A stretch of 64,000 nt of DNA, taken from contig NZ_CP021435.1 in the NCBI RefSeq assembly GCF_002549795.1, positions 1,054,001 to 1,118,000 on the forward strand, in the 5' to 3' direction. The DNA is from Halomonas beimenensis (GTDB lineage Bacteria; Pseudomonadota; Gammaproteobacteria; Pseudomonadales; Halomonadaceae). The position numbers and the translations under genes are program-made. Position 1 is the stretch's first letter, and each line of letters starts with the position of its first letter. Below the pieces are notes generated by a model. The model saw nothing but the letters and a program-made list of their open reading frames with translations. It did not search any database and had not been told where the DNA came from. Shown here one piece after another: positions 16,959 through 25,814 of this stretch.

Positions 16959-17491
16959 ATTTTTCACCTTCATTTGAATAGATATGATGTCTTTTTTTAT
17001 AGAGTATTGCACTAAGTGTATTCGCCCTTAAGTTTTGGTTAAGGGCTAGTGATGGAGCGTCTGCCTATCTTCATCTAAGCTTTGTGTAGGGATGTCGTAG
17101 TAAGAACTCCCCCCCCCCCCCCCCCCCCTTTCCTTGCCAAGGCTTTATCTCCTGTCTTTAGCGAAATTTTTGATCAATGGTGTGTTTCAAAAACATTATG
17201 CTAAGTGTTGATGTGAATCGGTTTCTCTATAGGTTTTATTAATTATCGCCTACCGATGTGCTGTTGTTGCGGGATCGTTAAATCTCGTTACCCTTTTTTA
17301 TTATAAGCCTAAAGGTGATTGTTTTATCCAGTCATGTTAAGCTATCCCTGATAACATTGGAGGCCTCATTATGACATTGTGCTGAGGTAGATGGTCCATG
17401 GGAAAGCAAGCAGGTCGCAAGGGCATATGACCTTCATTGCGATGATGATAGTGGATATAGAATAATCAGCTATGTATCTTCCTTTGAGGTG
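16959..17491. other. AT-rich intergenic stretch with poly-C tract
   Basis: 533 bases without a credible gene between the DUF2703 start and the 3' end of the glutathionyl-hydroquinone reductase gene. The DUF2703 promoter must lie here. The only striking element is the 20-base homopolymer at 17109-17128. Confidence 0.6.
17109..17128 (+). repeat. Homopolymeric tract of 20 C
   Basis: Twenty consecutive C residues lie about 150 bases upstream of the DUF2703 start codon (20 G on the strand of that gene). Such tracts change length by slipped-strand mispairing and are rare outside phase-variable loci. A sequencing or assembly error is also possible at such a tract. Confidence 0.85.
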
Positions 17492-18379
17492 CTACCCGGC
17501 TTGCCTCCAACCTAGGTTCAGTTCTTTTGCTCTGGCTTCAAAGTGTCGCTGGATATGCTCCTTGCTGATCGTCTCCGCCACGCCCCGGAACTGCATCAAG
17601 CGATTGGTGTGCGCGCTCAGATTAGGAAAGTCTGCAAGACGCGCGAGGTTACAGCCGAGGTAGGGGGCATAGGCTATATCGAGGCGTACCAGCGTGCAGA
17701 ACAGGCGCCAGTCTGCGGCAGTTGGGCTACTTGAAGCAAGGTACGACTTGTGGTCAAGCAGTCGGTCCAGTCTCTCGAGGGCCTGAAAGAATGAAACTTT
17801 CTCGCGATGATGGGTTTCATAGTCATGAGCGAAACCTACTCGATATACTGCCGAATTTACGTGTGAGTTTATAAATCGACTCCAGTAGTCGATTTGGCGG
17901 CACAACGACTGGGGATAGAGATCTGCCTTCCGCTGGGCGAAACGCTCGAACTGAGTGGCGAGCATCCACATGATGTCCGCCGACTCCGTGCTGACAATTT
18001 CATTGTGCTTCTTATCCCAGAGTACTGGGACCGTTACGCGGCCTGTGTATTGGGGGGCAGCAGCAGTATATACCTGGTGCAGATAGCGTGCACCCAGTAC
18101 TGGATCATTACCTTCTGGAATTTGCCAACCCTGCTTGGTGAGGATCGGGTCTACGACGGTGATACTGATCGCATTCTCTAGCCCGCGAAGTGCTCGCGCA
18201 ATGAGCGTTCGGTGTGCCCAAGGGCAGGCATAAGAGATGTAGAGGTGGTAGCGATCTAGCTCGGGATGTCGTCCATGGGTGCTGTCTACCCGGATGCAGC
18301 CCCGAAACCCTTCGTCGCTGTGGATGCCATGTGGCCGCTGGTAATCTACCCTCCAACTGCCGTTCTTTAGCATGCCCAT
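17492..18379 (-). CDS. Glutathionyl-hydroquinone reductase (Xi-class GST, YqjG/ECM4 type)
   Basis: The 295-residue protein has the N-terminal thioredoxin-like domain with active site SYACPWAHR (Cys about residue 51), then VPVLWDKKHNEIVSTESADIM, the glutathione-binding strand and ES motif, and a helical C-terminal GST domain ending WRQAG. These are hallmarks of enzymes that remove glutathione from glutathionyl-hydroquinones. It lies downstream of a small gene and is divergent from a LysR regulator, an arrangement typical of inducible quinone or aromatic-stress detoxification. Confidence 0.9.
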   Translation of the reverse strand: MGMLKNGSWRVDYQRPHGIHSDEGFRGCIRVDSTHGRHPELDRYHLYISYACPWAHRTLIARALRGLENAISITVVDPILTKQGWQIPEGNDPVLGARYLHQVYTAAAPQYTGRVTVPVLWDKKHNEIVSTESADIMWMLATQFERFAQRKADLYPQSLCRQIDYWSRFINSHVNSAVYRVGFAHDYETHHREKVSFFQALERLDRLLDHKSYLASSSPTAADWRLFCTLVRLDIAYAPYLGCNLARLADFPNLSAHTNRLMQFRGVAETISKEHIQRHFEARAKELNLGWRQAG

Positions 18380-18562
18380 GGTTTAGCTCCTCCTGCTCGA
18401 TGCTCGGTGTGTGAAGAAGCCCCACGAACGTAAGTGCCATTCCGGAAAAAAATAATATGCGAGGCGTTCCCAAAAACTCACACTTGAGAAACAAGGCTGT
18501 AGTGTGATCATGTCGTCTTCTTGGCTGAGAAAAACCTCTTTCCAGATACACGAAGAAGGACC

Positions 18563-18739
18563 TCAGCGAAAACAGTAGAGGGCATATTTATCGCGCCAGC
18601 GAGCAGCCTCGATTTCGTTGTCGCGAAGATTTGTTGTTTCATACAGTCCCATGTCCCGCAGTAGATAACCAGGTGTGTTCTCAGGGATTCGAGTCTCCCG
18701 GCCGAAGAATAAAGTGTTTATAAGGCTCTTGATCTCCAT
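18563..18739 (-). CDS. Small protein (58 aa), DUF1127-like motif
   Basis: ATG 18739 is preceded by GAGGAGG, a near-ideal ribosome-binding site, and opens MEIKSLINTLFFGRETRIP with the later segment GYLLRDMGLYETTNLRDNEI before a stop at 18563. The LLRDxGL turn is reminiscent of DUF1127 small proteins, but the match is short. It is the first gene of the likely operon with the glutathionyl-hydroquinone reductase and is transcribed away from the LysR gene, so it is probably induced with it. Confidence 0.55.
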   Translation of the reverse strand: MEIKSLINTLFFGRETRIPENTPGYLLRDMGLYETTNLRDNEIEAARWRDKYALYCFR

Positions 18740-18815
18740 GGCTGATCCTCCTCAATGCTGTGATATGAATTGTAGAAGAACATTGGGTGTTGATAACTGA
18801 GGGGAGTGGAATTAT

Positions 18816-18838
18816 ATTATTTCCATTGTGGAAACAAT
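18816..18838. promoter_or_regulatory. Probable LysR operator between divergent genes
   Basis: ATTATTTCCA (18816-18825) and TGGAAACAAT (18829-18838) form a 10-bp inverted repeat with one mismatch and a TTG spacer. The inner TTTCCA-TTG-TGGAAA contains the T-N11-A arrangement of LysR sites. It lies 19 bases before the LysR start codon and 77 bases before the divergent small gene, ideal for autorepression with activation of the other side. Confidence 0.65.
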
Positions 18839-18856
18839 CATCATTCAGGTGCATCC

Positions 18857-19759
18857 ATGGACAAGTTACAAGCCATGCGAATCTTTCGCCGGGTGGCTGA
18901 GCTGGGAGGCTTTGCTGTTGCAGCGAGGGACCTGGATCTTGCCCCAGCATCGGTTAGCAAGCACGTTGCCCACCTCGAGCAAGCGCTTGGGGTGAAGCTT
19001 ATCCACCGCACCACACGCCGCATGACTCTCACCGATGTCGGTGCTGTCTATCTGGAGCGAATTCGCTACTTGCTCGACGAGTTGGAAGAGACGGAGTGTG
19101 CCATTAGTGGGTTGTACACTGAGCCACGCGGTCTCCTCCGCGTTAATGCACCCATGTCTTTCGGGCTTCTGCAAATCGCACATGCTCTCCCGAGCTTCAT
19201 GGAGCGTTACCCGGATATCCAAATCGATGTGAGTTTCAGCGACCGGGTAGTGGATTTGATCGAGGAGGGGGTGGATGTGGCCCTGCGCATTCGCACGCAT
19301 CTTGAGGATTCGAGTCAGATCGCGCGTCGCCTGGCACCAGTTAGACGTGTGCTTTGCGCGGCACCATCCTATCTGGCTCGCGCGGGAGAGCCGCACTCGG
19401 TCAAGGAGTTGCAGCAACATGATTGCCTGATCTATAAGCTCTCGGCCTCTCCTCGGCGCTGGAATCTTGGCGGTGAGGAGATATCCGTGGATGGGCGCAT
19501 GTATGCCGACAACAGTCTCGTCTTGAGGGAGGCTTTACTAGCTGGTCATGGCATTGCGCTTATCCCGACGTTCATGGTCGGGGAAGATCTTCGTGCTGGG
19601 CGGTTGTTACGCTTACTGCCTGACCTCGAACCTGAGGGGCATCACCTATTTGCAGTGTACCCACCCGGGCGGCAACTCTCGGCTAAGGTCAGGTTGTTTG
19701 TCGATTATCTGAATGATTGGGTTGGCAGTCCTCCTCGGTGGGATAGAGTCTGTGATTAA
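18857..19759 (+). CDS. LysR family transcriptional regulator
   Basis: 300 residues from ATG 18857 (MDKLQAMRIFRRVAELGGF). The N-terminal winged helix ASVSKHVAHLEQALGVKLIHRTTRRMTLTDVG is typical of LysR regulators, followed by the periplasmic-binding-like effector domain (LRVNAPMSFGLLQIAHALPSFM). It belongs to the CrgA/AaeR-like subgroup often controlling GSTs and quinone-stress genes. It is divergent from the small gene plus glutathionyl-hydroquinone reductase, its likely targets, through the palindrome at 18816-18838. Confidence 0.92.
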   Translation: MDKLQAMRIFRRVAELGGFAVAARDLDLAPASVSKHVAHLEQALGVKLIHRTTRRMTLTDVGAVYLERIRYLLDELEETECAISGLYTEPRGLLRVNAPMSFGLLQIAHALPSFMERYPDIQIDVSFSDRVVDLIEEGVDVALRIRTHLEDSSQIARRLAPVRRVLCAAPSYLARAGEPHSVKELQQHDCLIYKLSASPRRWNLGGEEISVDGRMYADNSLVLREALLAGHGIALIPTFMVGEDLRAGRLLRLLPDLEPEGHHLFAVYPPGRQLSAKVRLFVDYLNDWVGSPPRWDRVCD

Positions 19760-19949
19760 TAGATCATTGCCCGCTTAATCGATTGAATAGTTTGTGCTGT
19801 GTGCAATTGATTATTCGAGTTTTGGAAATGGTTATTTTCCCAATGGGACACCAATGTGGTGAGTAGACCATGATATGGTTTTTCTCAGGTTAGGAAGGTG
19901 TATGCACTGATTTCTCCGTAGGGGAATTGATTATAAAGAGGTAAGTAAC

Positions 19950-20420
19950 GTGATCCGATTAGCCGAACCCTACCGCCCGAGGCTTATTCGTCCTATTGGT
20001 CTCTGGGAGATTGACGATTGGAAAATGAAGGCTTACGGCATTGCCTATGAGGGTCAGCAGTTAGAAGAGAGCTTGATTGAATCAGCATGGAAGCTAGCAA
20101 AGAAACGGCTACATGAATCGGCTCATCAGACAAACCACTATGGTGTCGGCTTTGTTGGCGTTCATCAGAGCAAAACTAGTAGCTTCTTTTTTGTAGACTG
20201 GTGGGCGGATGAAAATGAGCTTCACCATCATGTCTATGCCACTTCGTCTAAGCGGCAAGACGAGTTTCGTTACCTTACGCCGTCAGGGCTTATTGCCTGT
20301 GCTTGGGAACTAAGTGTTTTGTGCTTTGAGCGAGAGGCATGGATAAAGCATGTGCTGCAAGGGTATCCAGAGCCAGATGTTGATGCCTATCTCAAAACGG
20401 TGATTGATACGATTGCCTAA
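19950..20420 (+). CDS. Conserved hypothetical protein (WxxKxYGI family)
   Basis: 156 residues from GTG 19950, which has AAAGAGGTAA upstream. It opens with a proline-rich leader, then WEIDDWKMKAYGIAYEG, later HYGVGFVGVHQ and FFFVDWWADENELHHHVY, and ends PDVDAYLKTVI. I have the impression of a conserved family of unknown function with this YGI...GVGF...DWW...LHHH layout, but know no biochemical role. No signal peptide or membrane helix. AT-rich like its neighbours and followed 69 bases later by the DsbA-like gene. Confidence 0.65.
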   Translation: MIRLAEPYRPRLIRPIGLWEIDDWKMKAYGIAYEGQQLEESLIESAWKLAKKRLHESAHQTNHYGVGFVGVHQSKTSSFFFVDWWADENELHHHVYATSSKRQDEFRYLTPSGLIACAWELSVLCFEREAWIKHVLQGYPEPDVDAYLKTVIDTIA

Positions 20421-20489
20421 TTTGTCGCTATGACGAGTATGCCCAAGGCTAGATGTTAATAGCCAGTATGCTAGTTAAGGAGCTAACGA

Positions 20490-21194
20490 GTGGACACTCT
20501 GCAAAAACAATCATGTGATGCTGCGTTTTCTCATTGCGAAACTCTAGATGGGAACGCTTTTATCGACGGGCAAGATTTCTGCGGTAAAGTGAGATTAAGA
20601 GTTTGGCTTGACTTTGTTTGCCCTTATTGCTTGCTGTCTGAAGCATCAATCTATGAGGCTGCTAAGAGTCTAGACGTTAAGATCGAGTGGATGCCGTTTG
20701 AATTACGTCCATATCCAGAGCCAACGCTGCGGCCAGAAGGTAAGTACTTGCAAACAGTCTGGGCTAGTTCGGTTTATCCTATGGCTAAGCAGCTAGGTGT
20801 TCCGATCCAGCTTCCAAAAATCTCACCACAGCCTTATACCCGACTGGCGTTTGAAGGAATGCAGTACGCGAAATCCCTAGGAAAAGCCGATGCATATATA
20901 CGCGGTGTGCTTAACGCTTTTTTCGTTGTTGGTGAGGACATCGGAAAATTAGATGTACTGGAAAAGGTGGCTTATCAATCCGGGTTAGATAGGATGGAAT
21001 TTAGACGTAACCTGGAATCAGGCCGCTTTTTCGAGCTACACCAAGCGATGCTTGATGTGGCGCGTCAACATGATATTCGATCAGTACCGACGATTCAGGT
21101 CGGTACGGTGAGAATTGAGGGTGTCCCAGATCTCCAGGAACTTCGCGAGTGCCTACAACGTCAGCTTGAGTGCGGTGGTGCAAGAACGGAATAG
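20490..21194 (+). CDS. DsbA family oxidoreductase (FrnE-like)
   Basis: 234 residues from GTG 20490 with AAGGAG upstream. The thioredoxin-fold active site is WLDFVCPYCLLSE (CPYC about residues 45-48) and the cis-Pro loop is VPTIQVG near residue 192; the helical insert between them is typical of FrnE and 2-hydroxychromene-2-carboxylate isomerase relatives. No signal peptide is visible, so it is probably cytoplasmic. The N-terminal 30 residues have no counterpart in the family. Context is a cluster of thiol-active genes. Confidence 0.85.
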   Translation: MDTLQKQSCDAAFSHCETLDGNAFIDGQDFCGKVRLRVWLDFVCPYCLLSEASIYEAAKSLDVKIEWMPFELRPYPEPTLRPEGKYLQTVWASSVYPMAKQLGVPIQLPKISPQPYTRLAFEGMQYAKSLGKADAYIRGVLNAFFVVGEDIGKLDVLEKVAYQSGLDRMEFRRNLESGRFFELHQAMLDVARQHDIRSVPTIQVGTVRIEGVPDLQELRECLQRQLECGGARTE

Positions 21195-21775
21195 CTCGAC
21201 CTACGGTCCGGAGCATCGTTAGATTGACTTTATGACTTGATTTAAGCGCCAGGATGTTATGTAGTGGAGTTTTTGACGCATTACGCGCCTTTTTTGTTAG
21301 TAGATGCAGAGTGCTAATGTGGTCGTTGAATCTTCTGGTTCTCGATTTTCATGGATAATGCTAATTTGTATATTTAAAATCGATAAATGTTATAGCTTGT
21401 TGTGGGGAGAGCATGTAATGCGATTTTAGTTAGAGGTAAAAATATTTTTCTGAGGAGGTGGGGGTTATTGCTAAAAGGATAAGTCGTGTTTGTTTTTTTC
21501 TAGAACTTTGTTCTGTTTTGAGATAAATGGTAGATGGCTGTTATGTAGCTATTTATAAGGCTGCAATGGTCATGGTGTTGGGTGGCCATTGATGTGTATG
21601 GTTTTGTGGTCAGTTGTTCTCGAATTTTATCGCAACTCTGTTCATAATTTCATTAAGCCATGTGTTGGCAATGTAAGATGGGCATGGTTATCAGAGAAAA
21701 TGTTTGGCTTAACTTATTGGATTATCTTGTGTTTTGGCAGGTTTGTCGAAACTGATGGAATACTTATTCTAGGGG
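21195..21775. other. AT-rich intergenic stretch, no gene supported
   Basis: About 580 bases of low-GC sequence. An open frame at 21589-21801 lacks a ribosome-binding site and family resemblance, and overlaps the GFA gene start in another frame. I see no repeat or RNA gene. Confidence 0.5.
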
Positions 21776-22234
21776 GTGGAAGTGGAACGGGCGAGTGTTA
21801 AAGGTGAGTGCCTTTGCGGTGGGGTGGTGTTTGAAGTCATTGGCAAGATTCCGAATATTTATCAATGTCATTGCCGGCTGTGTCGGAAAGCAACGGGGTC
21901 TTCTGCCAATGCCGCTACTTTGGTGCATGAAAGTAATTTTCGTTGGGTGTCTGGATTAGAGTTGATTGCGTCATTTAGTAAGGAGACAGGATTTCAAAGC
22001 AGTTTTTGTTCACGATGTGGAAGCCCCGTTCCAAATAAGATTGTAGAGGCTGGCATGATTTGGGTGCCGGCTGGCTTGCTAGGTGAAGAGTTGGATTCAA
22101 AAGTTTCTGTCCATCTTTTTCTCGCTTCTTCGGCTAAATGGGAGAAAGAGTCAGGGCGATGTGTTCGATTAGATGAAGCGCCTAGTAACTTGGGGTCTCT
22201 TTATAATCTACTGCAGAGGAAAAATACATCCTGA
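21776..22234 (+). CDS. GFA family (glutathione-dependent formaldehyde-activating enzyme-like) protein
   Basis: 152 residues with the full zinc-ligand set of the GFA/CENP-V fold: GECLCGG (residues about 10-16), CHCRLCRKATGS and FCSRCGSPV. Family members were named for accelerating the formaldehyde-glutathione adduct, but most are of unknown substrate. The start is uncertain: GTG 21776 is used, and an in-frame GTG two codons later is also possible. It adds to the thiol theme of this island segment. Confidence 0.8.
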   Translation: MEVERASVKGECLCGGVVFEVIGKIPNIYQCHCRLCRKATGSSANAATLVHESNFRWVSGLELIASFSKETGFQSSFCSRCGSPVPNKIVEAGMIWVPAGLLGEELDSKVSVHLFLASSAKWEKESGRCVRLDEAPSNLGSLYNLLQRKNTS

Positions 22235-22330
22235 TGATCGAATTATTATATTGGTGAGCTCCCTTGAGATAGCTGCTGGCTTTAAGGTATCGAATTAATG
22301 ATATCCTAGGTATCGATAGCAATTTATAGT

Positions 22331-23431
22331 CCTGGATTCATAGAATAACCGCAGCACTTTGGACAGCACGGTGGAGGCAGGAGGGCCAGCGCCGGTGCCC
22401 TTCTCGGCTCACCGACCAAAGTGATGCAGAGCATGGGATACCGACAGCTGACCCAGATCCAACGATACCAGATCCACGCCCGCTATGACTTGGGCATGAG
22501 CCAGCGGCAGATCGGCAGGGAGTTGGGCCTCCACAGTAGCACGATCAGTCGTGAGCTGCGCCGCAACGCCACCTCAGATGGCTATGATCCCGAACAGGCC
22601 CAGGCCCTCAGTGATCATCGGCGCCGCACAGCCTGGAAGTGGACAAAACGTCTGCCGAGCTTGATTGCCGCCGTTATCGGCCGGCTGCGTGAGGAGTGGA
22701 GCCCACAGCAAATCAGCGGCTTCATAGCGCCATTGGCCGGGGTAGGCGTCAGTCATCAATGGATCTACTCCTTGATCTGGGATGACAAGGCACGGGGTGG
22801 TGATCACTGGCGGCATCTCCGTCAGCCCAAACGTCGCAGCAAGCACCGCGTCCAGGCCAAGAGCGCTGGGCTGGGCAAGATCCCCAACCGGGTAGGGATC
22901 GAGCACCGCCCGGCTGAGCTCGATGACCGGCGTTTCATCGGCCACTGGGAGGGCGACACCGTGATCCAGGGGCACAAGCAATCGGGCCTGGTCACGCTGG
23001 TCGAGCGTCGCAGCGGCTATCTGCTGGCGGCACGGCTGCCCAAGATCTCGGCAGAACTGACACAAGCGGCCATAATCCGCCTGTTGAAGCCTCGTCGGGG
23101 AGCTGTCCAAACCATCACTCTGGACAATGGCTCGGTATTCGCCGGCCACGAAGCCGTGGCCAAGGCGGTGACGGCGGCGACGTACTTCTGTGATCCCTAC
23201 TGCTCCGGGCAGCGTGGGACCAACGAGAACACGAATGGCCTGATACGGCAGTACTTCCCCAAGGGAACGGATTTTCGGCAGGTCACCGATACCAAGCTGC
23301 GCAAAGTGGTTATGAAGCTGAATGACCGCCCCGAAAACGGCTCGGCTATCGGACACCGGCTCAGGTGTTTCTGGGGGAATACTCAGGAGCCCTGGATACC
23401 GCAGGTGCTGCGCTCATTGCTTGAATTCAGG
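22331..23431 (+). mobile_element. IS30 family insertion sequence
   Basis: Ends are set by inverted repeats: CCTGGATTCATAG at 22331 and, read from the other strand at 23431, CCTGAATTCAAG, with a further shared GCAGCAC about 22 bases in. The element is about 1.1 kb with one transposase gene. No matching target duplication is visible (AGT before, ATA after), so one flank may have been rearranged. The right end cuts into a coding sequence that lacks its 5' end. Confidence 0.75.
22421..23424 (+). pseudogene. IS30 transposase, frameshifted near C-terminus
   Basis: The frame has the IS30 N-terminal helix-turn-helix (MSQRQIGRELGLHSSTISRELRRN), and DDE elements in GHWEGDTV, LDNGSVFAGHE and GTNENTNGLIRQYFPKGTDF. 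After NDRP the reading frame slips: with one more C in the run at 23329-23332 the protein would continue RKRLGYRTPAQVFLGEY and stop at 23424. In the present sequence it instead reads on to 23614 with an unrelated Cys-rich tail. The catalytic residues are upstream of the shift, so activity is uncertain. Confidence 0.85.
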
Positions 23432-23432
23432 A

Positions 23433-23998
23433 TACAAAGAGGGATACTTCTGGAAGGTCTCCAATTCGTTCACTGGTACTACAGGGAAGGGGGCTACCAC
23501 AGATGCCGCTGCTGCCGATGCCGGCATGCACACGGATGGCGTATTAAATGGCATCTCCTACGATGCTTGTATAGGTATCACGGAATCGGAAAGCGAGACA
23601 GGGAAATACTGTAACGGGAAATATTGGGAAGGGGGCAGTGGACGGATGCCACCCAATTTGAGTGTTCGGGCACGGACAGCGATCAGGACTACTGCAATCC
23701 CACGGAAGCAGAGATTCTTGTCGACGAATGGCCCGAGGACGGCTGCGTAAATCTCGCGATCAAAGGCGGCAAGATCGTCGGCAGCAAATACGACCCCGAG
23801 AACGACGGCACCTACTCCAAGCCGATGAGCGAGATCGAGCTGTGCGACGGCCAGGGTGAAAGCATCTACCTCGCGCCGGCGGCGAACGGCGGCTGGAAAA
23901 GCATCGACTCGACCAAGACCAACGGCTATCTGTATGACTCCAGCGGCCAGCAGATCGCCCACATCGACGGCAACGAGTACGCCGACCCCAACATCTGA
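23433..23998 (+). pseudogene. Truncated and frameshifted acidic protein, unknown
   Basis: Coding-quality sequence begins immediately at the IS30 right end in one frame (YKEGYFWKVSNSFTGTTGKG... YDACIGITES) and continues after about 23640 in another frame (TDATQFECSGTDSDQDYCNPTE... GYLYDSSGQQIAHIDGN) to a stop at 23998. A one-base length change in the G run near 23630 would join them. The 5' end has been lost to IS30. The acidic, Cys-containing, Gly/Ser-rich sequence suggests a secreted or surface protein, but I do not recognise a family. Confidence 0.6.
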
Positions 23999-24202
23999 CG
24001 CCCCGCATCCGTGACCGCCTACACACCCCTGCCGCTATGCGGGCTAGGGTAGGGGGTGTGACGTCAGGCATTCGTGTGTGCCCCGGGAGGGGCCCGTCGC
24101 CAGGGAGGCAGGCCGGCGTCGAGGTGCTCGCCGAGGCACCATTCCGGGGAAAGGGCATCGCTCAAGCGGTCTACGACCGGCCCCGCCATTCCATCCCACC
24201 AG

Positions 24203-24221
24203 GCCCGCCACCCGGCGGGCC
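24203..24221. terminator. GC-rich hairpin
   Basis: GGCCCGCC and GGCGGGCC arms around ACCC lie between the truncated gene and the converging hydrolase gene. No clear T-tract follows. Confidence 0.4.
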
Positions 24222-24256
24222 AACTACGTATTGAATGGTGTCCCTATCCCTCCTCA

Positions 24257-25129
24257 TCACCCGTCAATGAGTTCGGACAAGATGTCTTCCCAGTATTCAA
24301 ACAAGAGAAGGTGGCCCTGATCTTTGATCAGGTTAAGTTTCGCGTCGGGTATTTTTTCCTTCATGTGCATGGCCATTGCTGTGGTGATGTTTCGGTCCAG
24401 CTCCCCTTGCCAAAGCGTTACGGGTATACGGATCTCTCCAAGGTTGAAGCCCCACGGCTTTGCAACCGCGCGGAGATCCCTGGCATGTCCGCGTGCGCCT
24501 TGCCGGTAACTTTCAGCTATGTCCTCGGCATACATTCCACGGATCTCGGGTCTCTCCATCAATTTCTTGTCGGGCGCCGAATAGCTAGTTGCTGCCTTAT
24601 CCAGAACCTTCCTAGGTTCCTTTCTAGCCCCTTGAGCCATAGGAGAAATGGCCAAGGGTAGTAACCATGAAGCATGACGAGCTATCCACAATCCGGTGCG
24701 GTTCACTGTGCTCATGCCCTCGGTCGCACCTGGCATTTCGAGAGGCGCCATTCCGCTGATCACTGCTATACGAGAAACGCGATCAGGCATTGCCCATGCA
24801 CAGGCCAATGCGTAGGGGCCCCCTCCTGAGATGCCAGCGATGGTGCACTTGTCTATCTGGAGAGCATCCAAGAGTTCACCTGTATCCTCTGCCCAATCAA
24901 GCAATGTTCGCCCCGGCTTTGGGTCCGAGAGACCGATTGCGGGCCGGTCAGGGTGAATCACTCTTACGTCTTTTCTAGTAGCGATAGAGCCATCAGGATG
25001 GCGAAAATGTCGCGAACCAGGTGTTCCATGAAAAAATAGTACTGGGACTCCATCCGGATTGCCCCTCTCAATGTAAGCCAAGTGTCGGCCATCATGTAGC
25101 TGAATTTTCTTAGTGCTGTCACCTTTCAT
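24257..25129 (-). CDS. Alpha/beta hydrolase
   Basis: 290 residues. The oxyanion-hole strand is VLFFHGTPGSRHF, the nucleophile elbow GISGGGPYALA (Ser about residue 99), the acid in LWQGELDRNI and the catalytic His in KDQGHLLLFEYW, so the triad is complete. No signal peptide, hence a cytoplasmic esterase or epoxide-hydrolase-like enzyme of unknown substrate. It is AT-richer than core genes. A 17-bp palindrome lies 31 bases upstream of its start. Confidence 0.88.
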   Translation of the reverse strand: MKGDSTKKIQLHDGRHLAYIERGNPDGVPVLFFHGTPGSRHFRHPDGSIATRKDVRVIHPDRPAIGLSDPKPGRTLLDWAEDTGELLDALQIDKCTIAGISGGGPYALACAWAMPDRVSRIAVISGMAPLEMPGATEGMSTVNRTGLWIARHASWLLPLAISPMAQGARKEPRKVLDKAATSYSAPDKKLMERPEIRGMYAEDIAESYRQGARGHARDLRAVAKPWGFNLGEIRIPVTLWQGELDRNITTAMAMHMKEKIPDAKLNLIKDQGHLLLFEYWEDILSELIDG

Positions 25130-25492
25130 GAAGTAGGCCTTTCTATCCCTATCTGAAGGACTTTTGATTGAAAAGTAAAATAAATGTGACTAATCGAACT
25201 GCTCGCAACCCATGAGGACTCTGACAGTTCGGAACGATGCTGCTTACATTGTGTCCATCTAGACATATTTCAAGCGAGCCGATGCAGCAGAACGAATCCG
25301 GCGATCTGGTTGGTATTCGCTCGGCCGTAGGCCATTGGTCGAATGCGCGCCACGGTATGAGAAATATGGTACTACGCTGAGGGAGTGACGCGGCTCAGCA
25401 TGCTCTCGCTGTCATGCGCCCTGGATGGCAGCGAACCCAAGCGTCACTGGTTGACGAGTGTTGGAGCGTGAAAGGACACGGATGGCTGCCTT
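25130..25492. other. Intergenic region with hydrolase promoter
   Basis: 363 bases hold the upstream region of the hydrolase gene and the palindrome at 25160-25176. The rest shows no gene, repeat or RNA that I can support. Confidence 0.45.
25160..25176. promoter_or_regulatory. Palindromic operator candidate upstream of hydrolase
   Basis: ACTTTT-GATTG-AAAAGT is a perfect 6-bp inverted repeat with a 5-base spacer, 31 bases before the hydrolase start codon on the minus strand. No regulator gene lies beside it. Confidence 0.4.
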
Positions 25493-25642
25493 CTACCGCG
25501 GCATCCGCCGCACCACTTGGCTGACCGGCGCTTGCTGGTCCAGGTCATCCAGCCGAACGCGCCCGCTGACCAGCCGGCCCCGCCAGATCACGTGATACTC
25601 GACGACCCGCCGCCGCGGCGGCCGCGCCCGCCGCAGGCTCAT
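25493..25642 (-). CDS. Small Arg-rich protein (49 aa), unknown
   Basis: ATG 25642 opens MSLRRARPPRRRVVEYHVIW and ends VVRRMPR. It follows the frameshifted gene at 25655-25814 by 12 bases and has GACGAGG upstream. GC content rises here compared with the flanking hydrolase gene. Function unknown; the short length makes the call tentative. Confidence 0.35.
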   Translation of the reverse strand: MSLRRARPPRRRVVEYHVIWRGRLVSGRVRLDDLDQQAPVSQVVRRMPR

Positions 25643-25654
25643 CCATCCTCGTCG

Positions 25655-25814
25655 TTACAACCGCTTCCGCCACTGGGTGATGTGGTACCGCAGCTCGTTA
25701 TCGGGCTGCTGGGTCAGGGTCACCTGGTACTGCTGCCGGGTACGTCGCCGCCTCCAACTGCTGCTGTACCCGGCGGCCGAGCTGCTCGTAGCTGGTGGGG
25801 GTGTGCTGATCCAT
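25655..25814 (-). pseudogene. Small frameshifted gene, unknown
   Basis: From ATG 25814 (AGGAAAA upstream) the frame reads MDQHTPTSYEQLGRRVQQQL, then a one-base shift near 25745 is needed to continue QQYQVTLTQQPDNELRYHIT and stop at 25655. Without the shift it stops at about 25698 after 38 residues. Both halves have coherent amphipathic composition, so I favour a broken small gene. Confidence 0.4.

Noticed and set aside
17109..17128. Poly-C tract as a sign of a CRISPR or tandem-repeat array
   Set aside because: It is a single homopolymer with no spacer structure. I found no CRISPR array anywhere in the window.
21589..21801. Small plus-strand frame before the GFA gene
   Set aside because: No ribosome-binding site, aromatic-rich random composition, and it overlaps the GFA gene in another frame.
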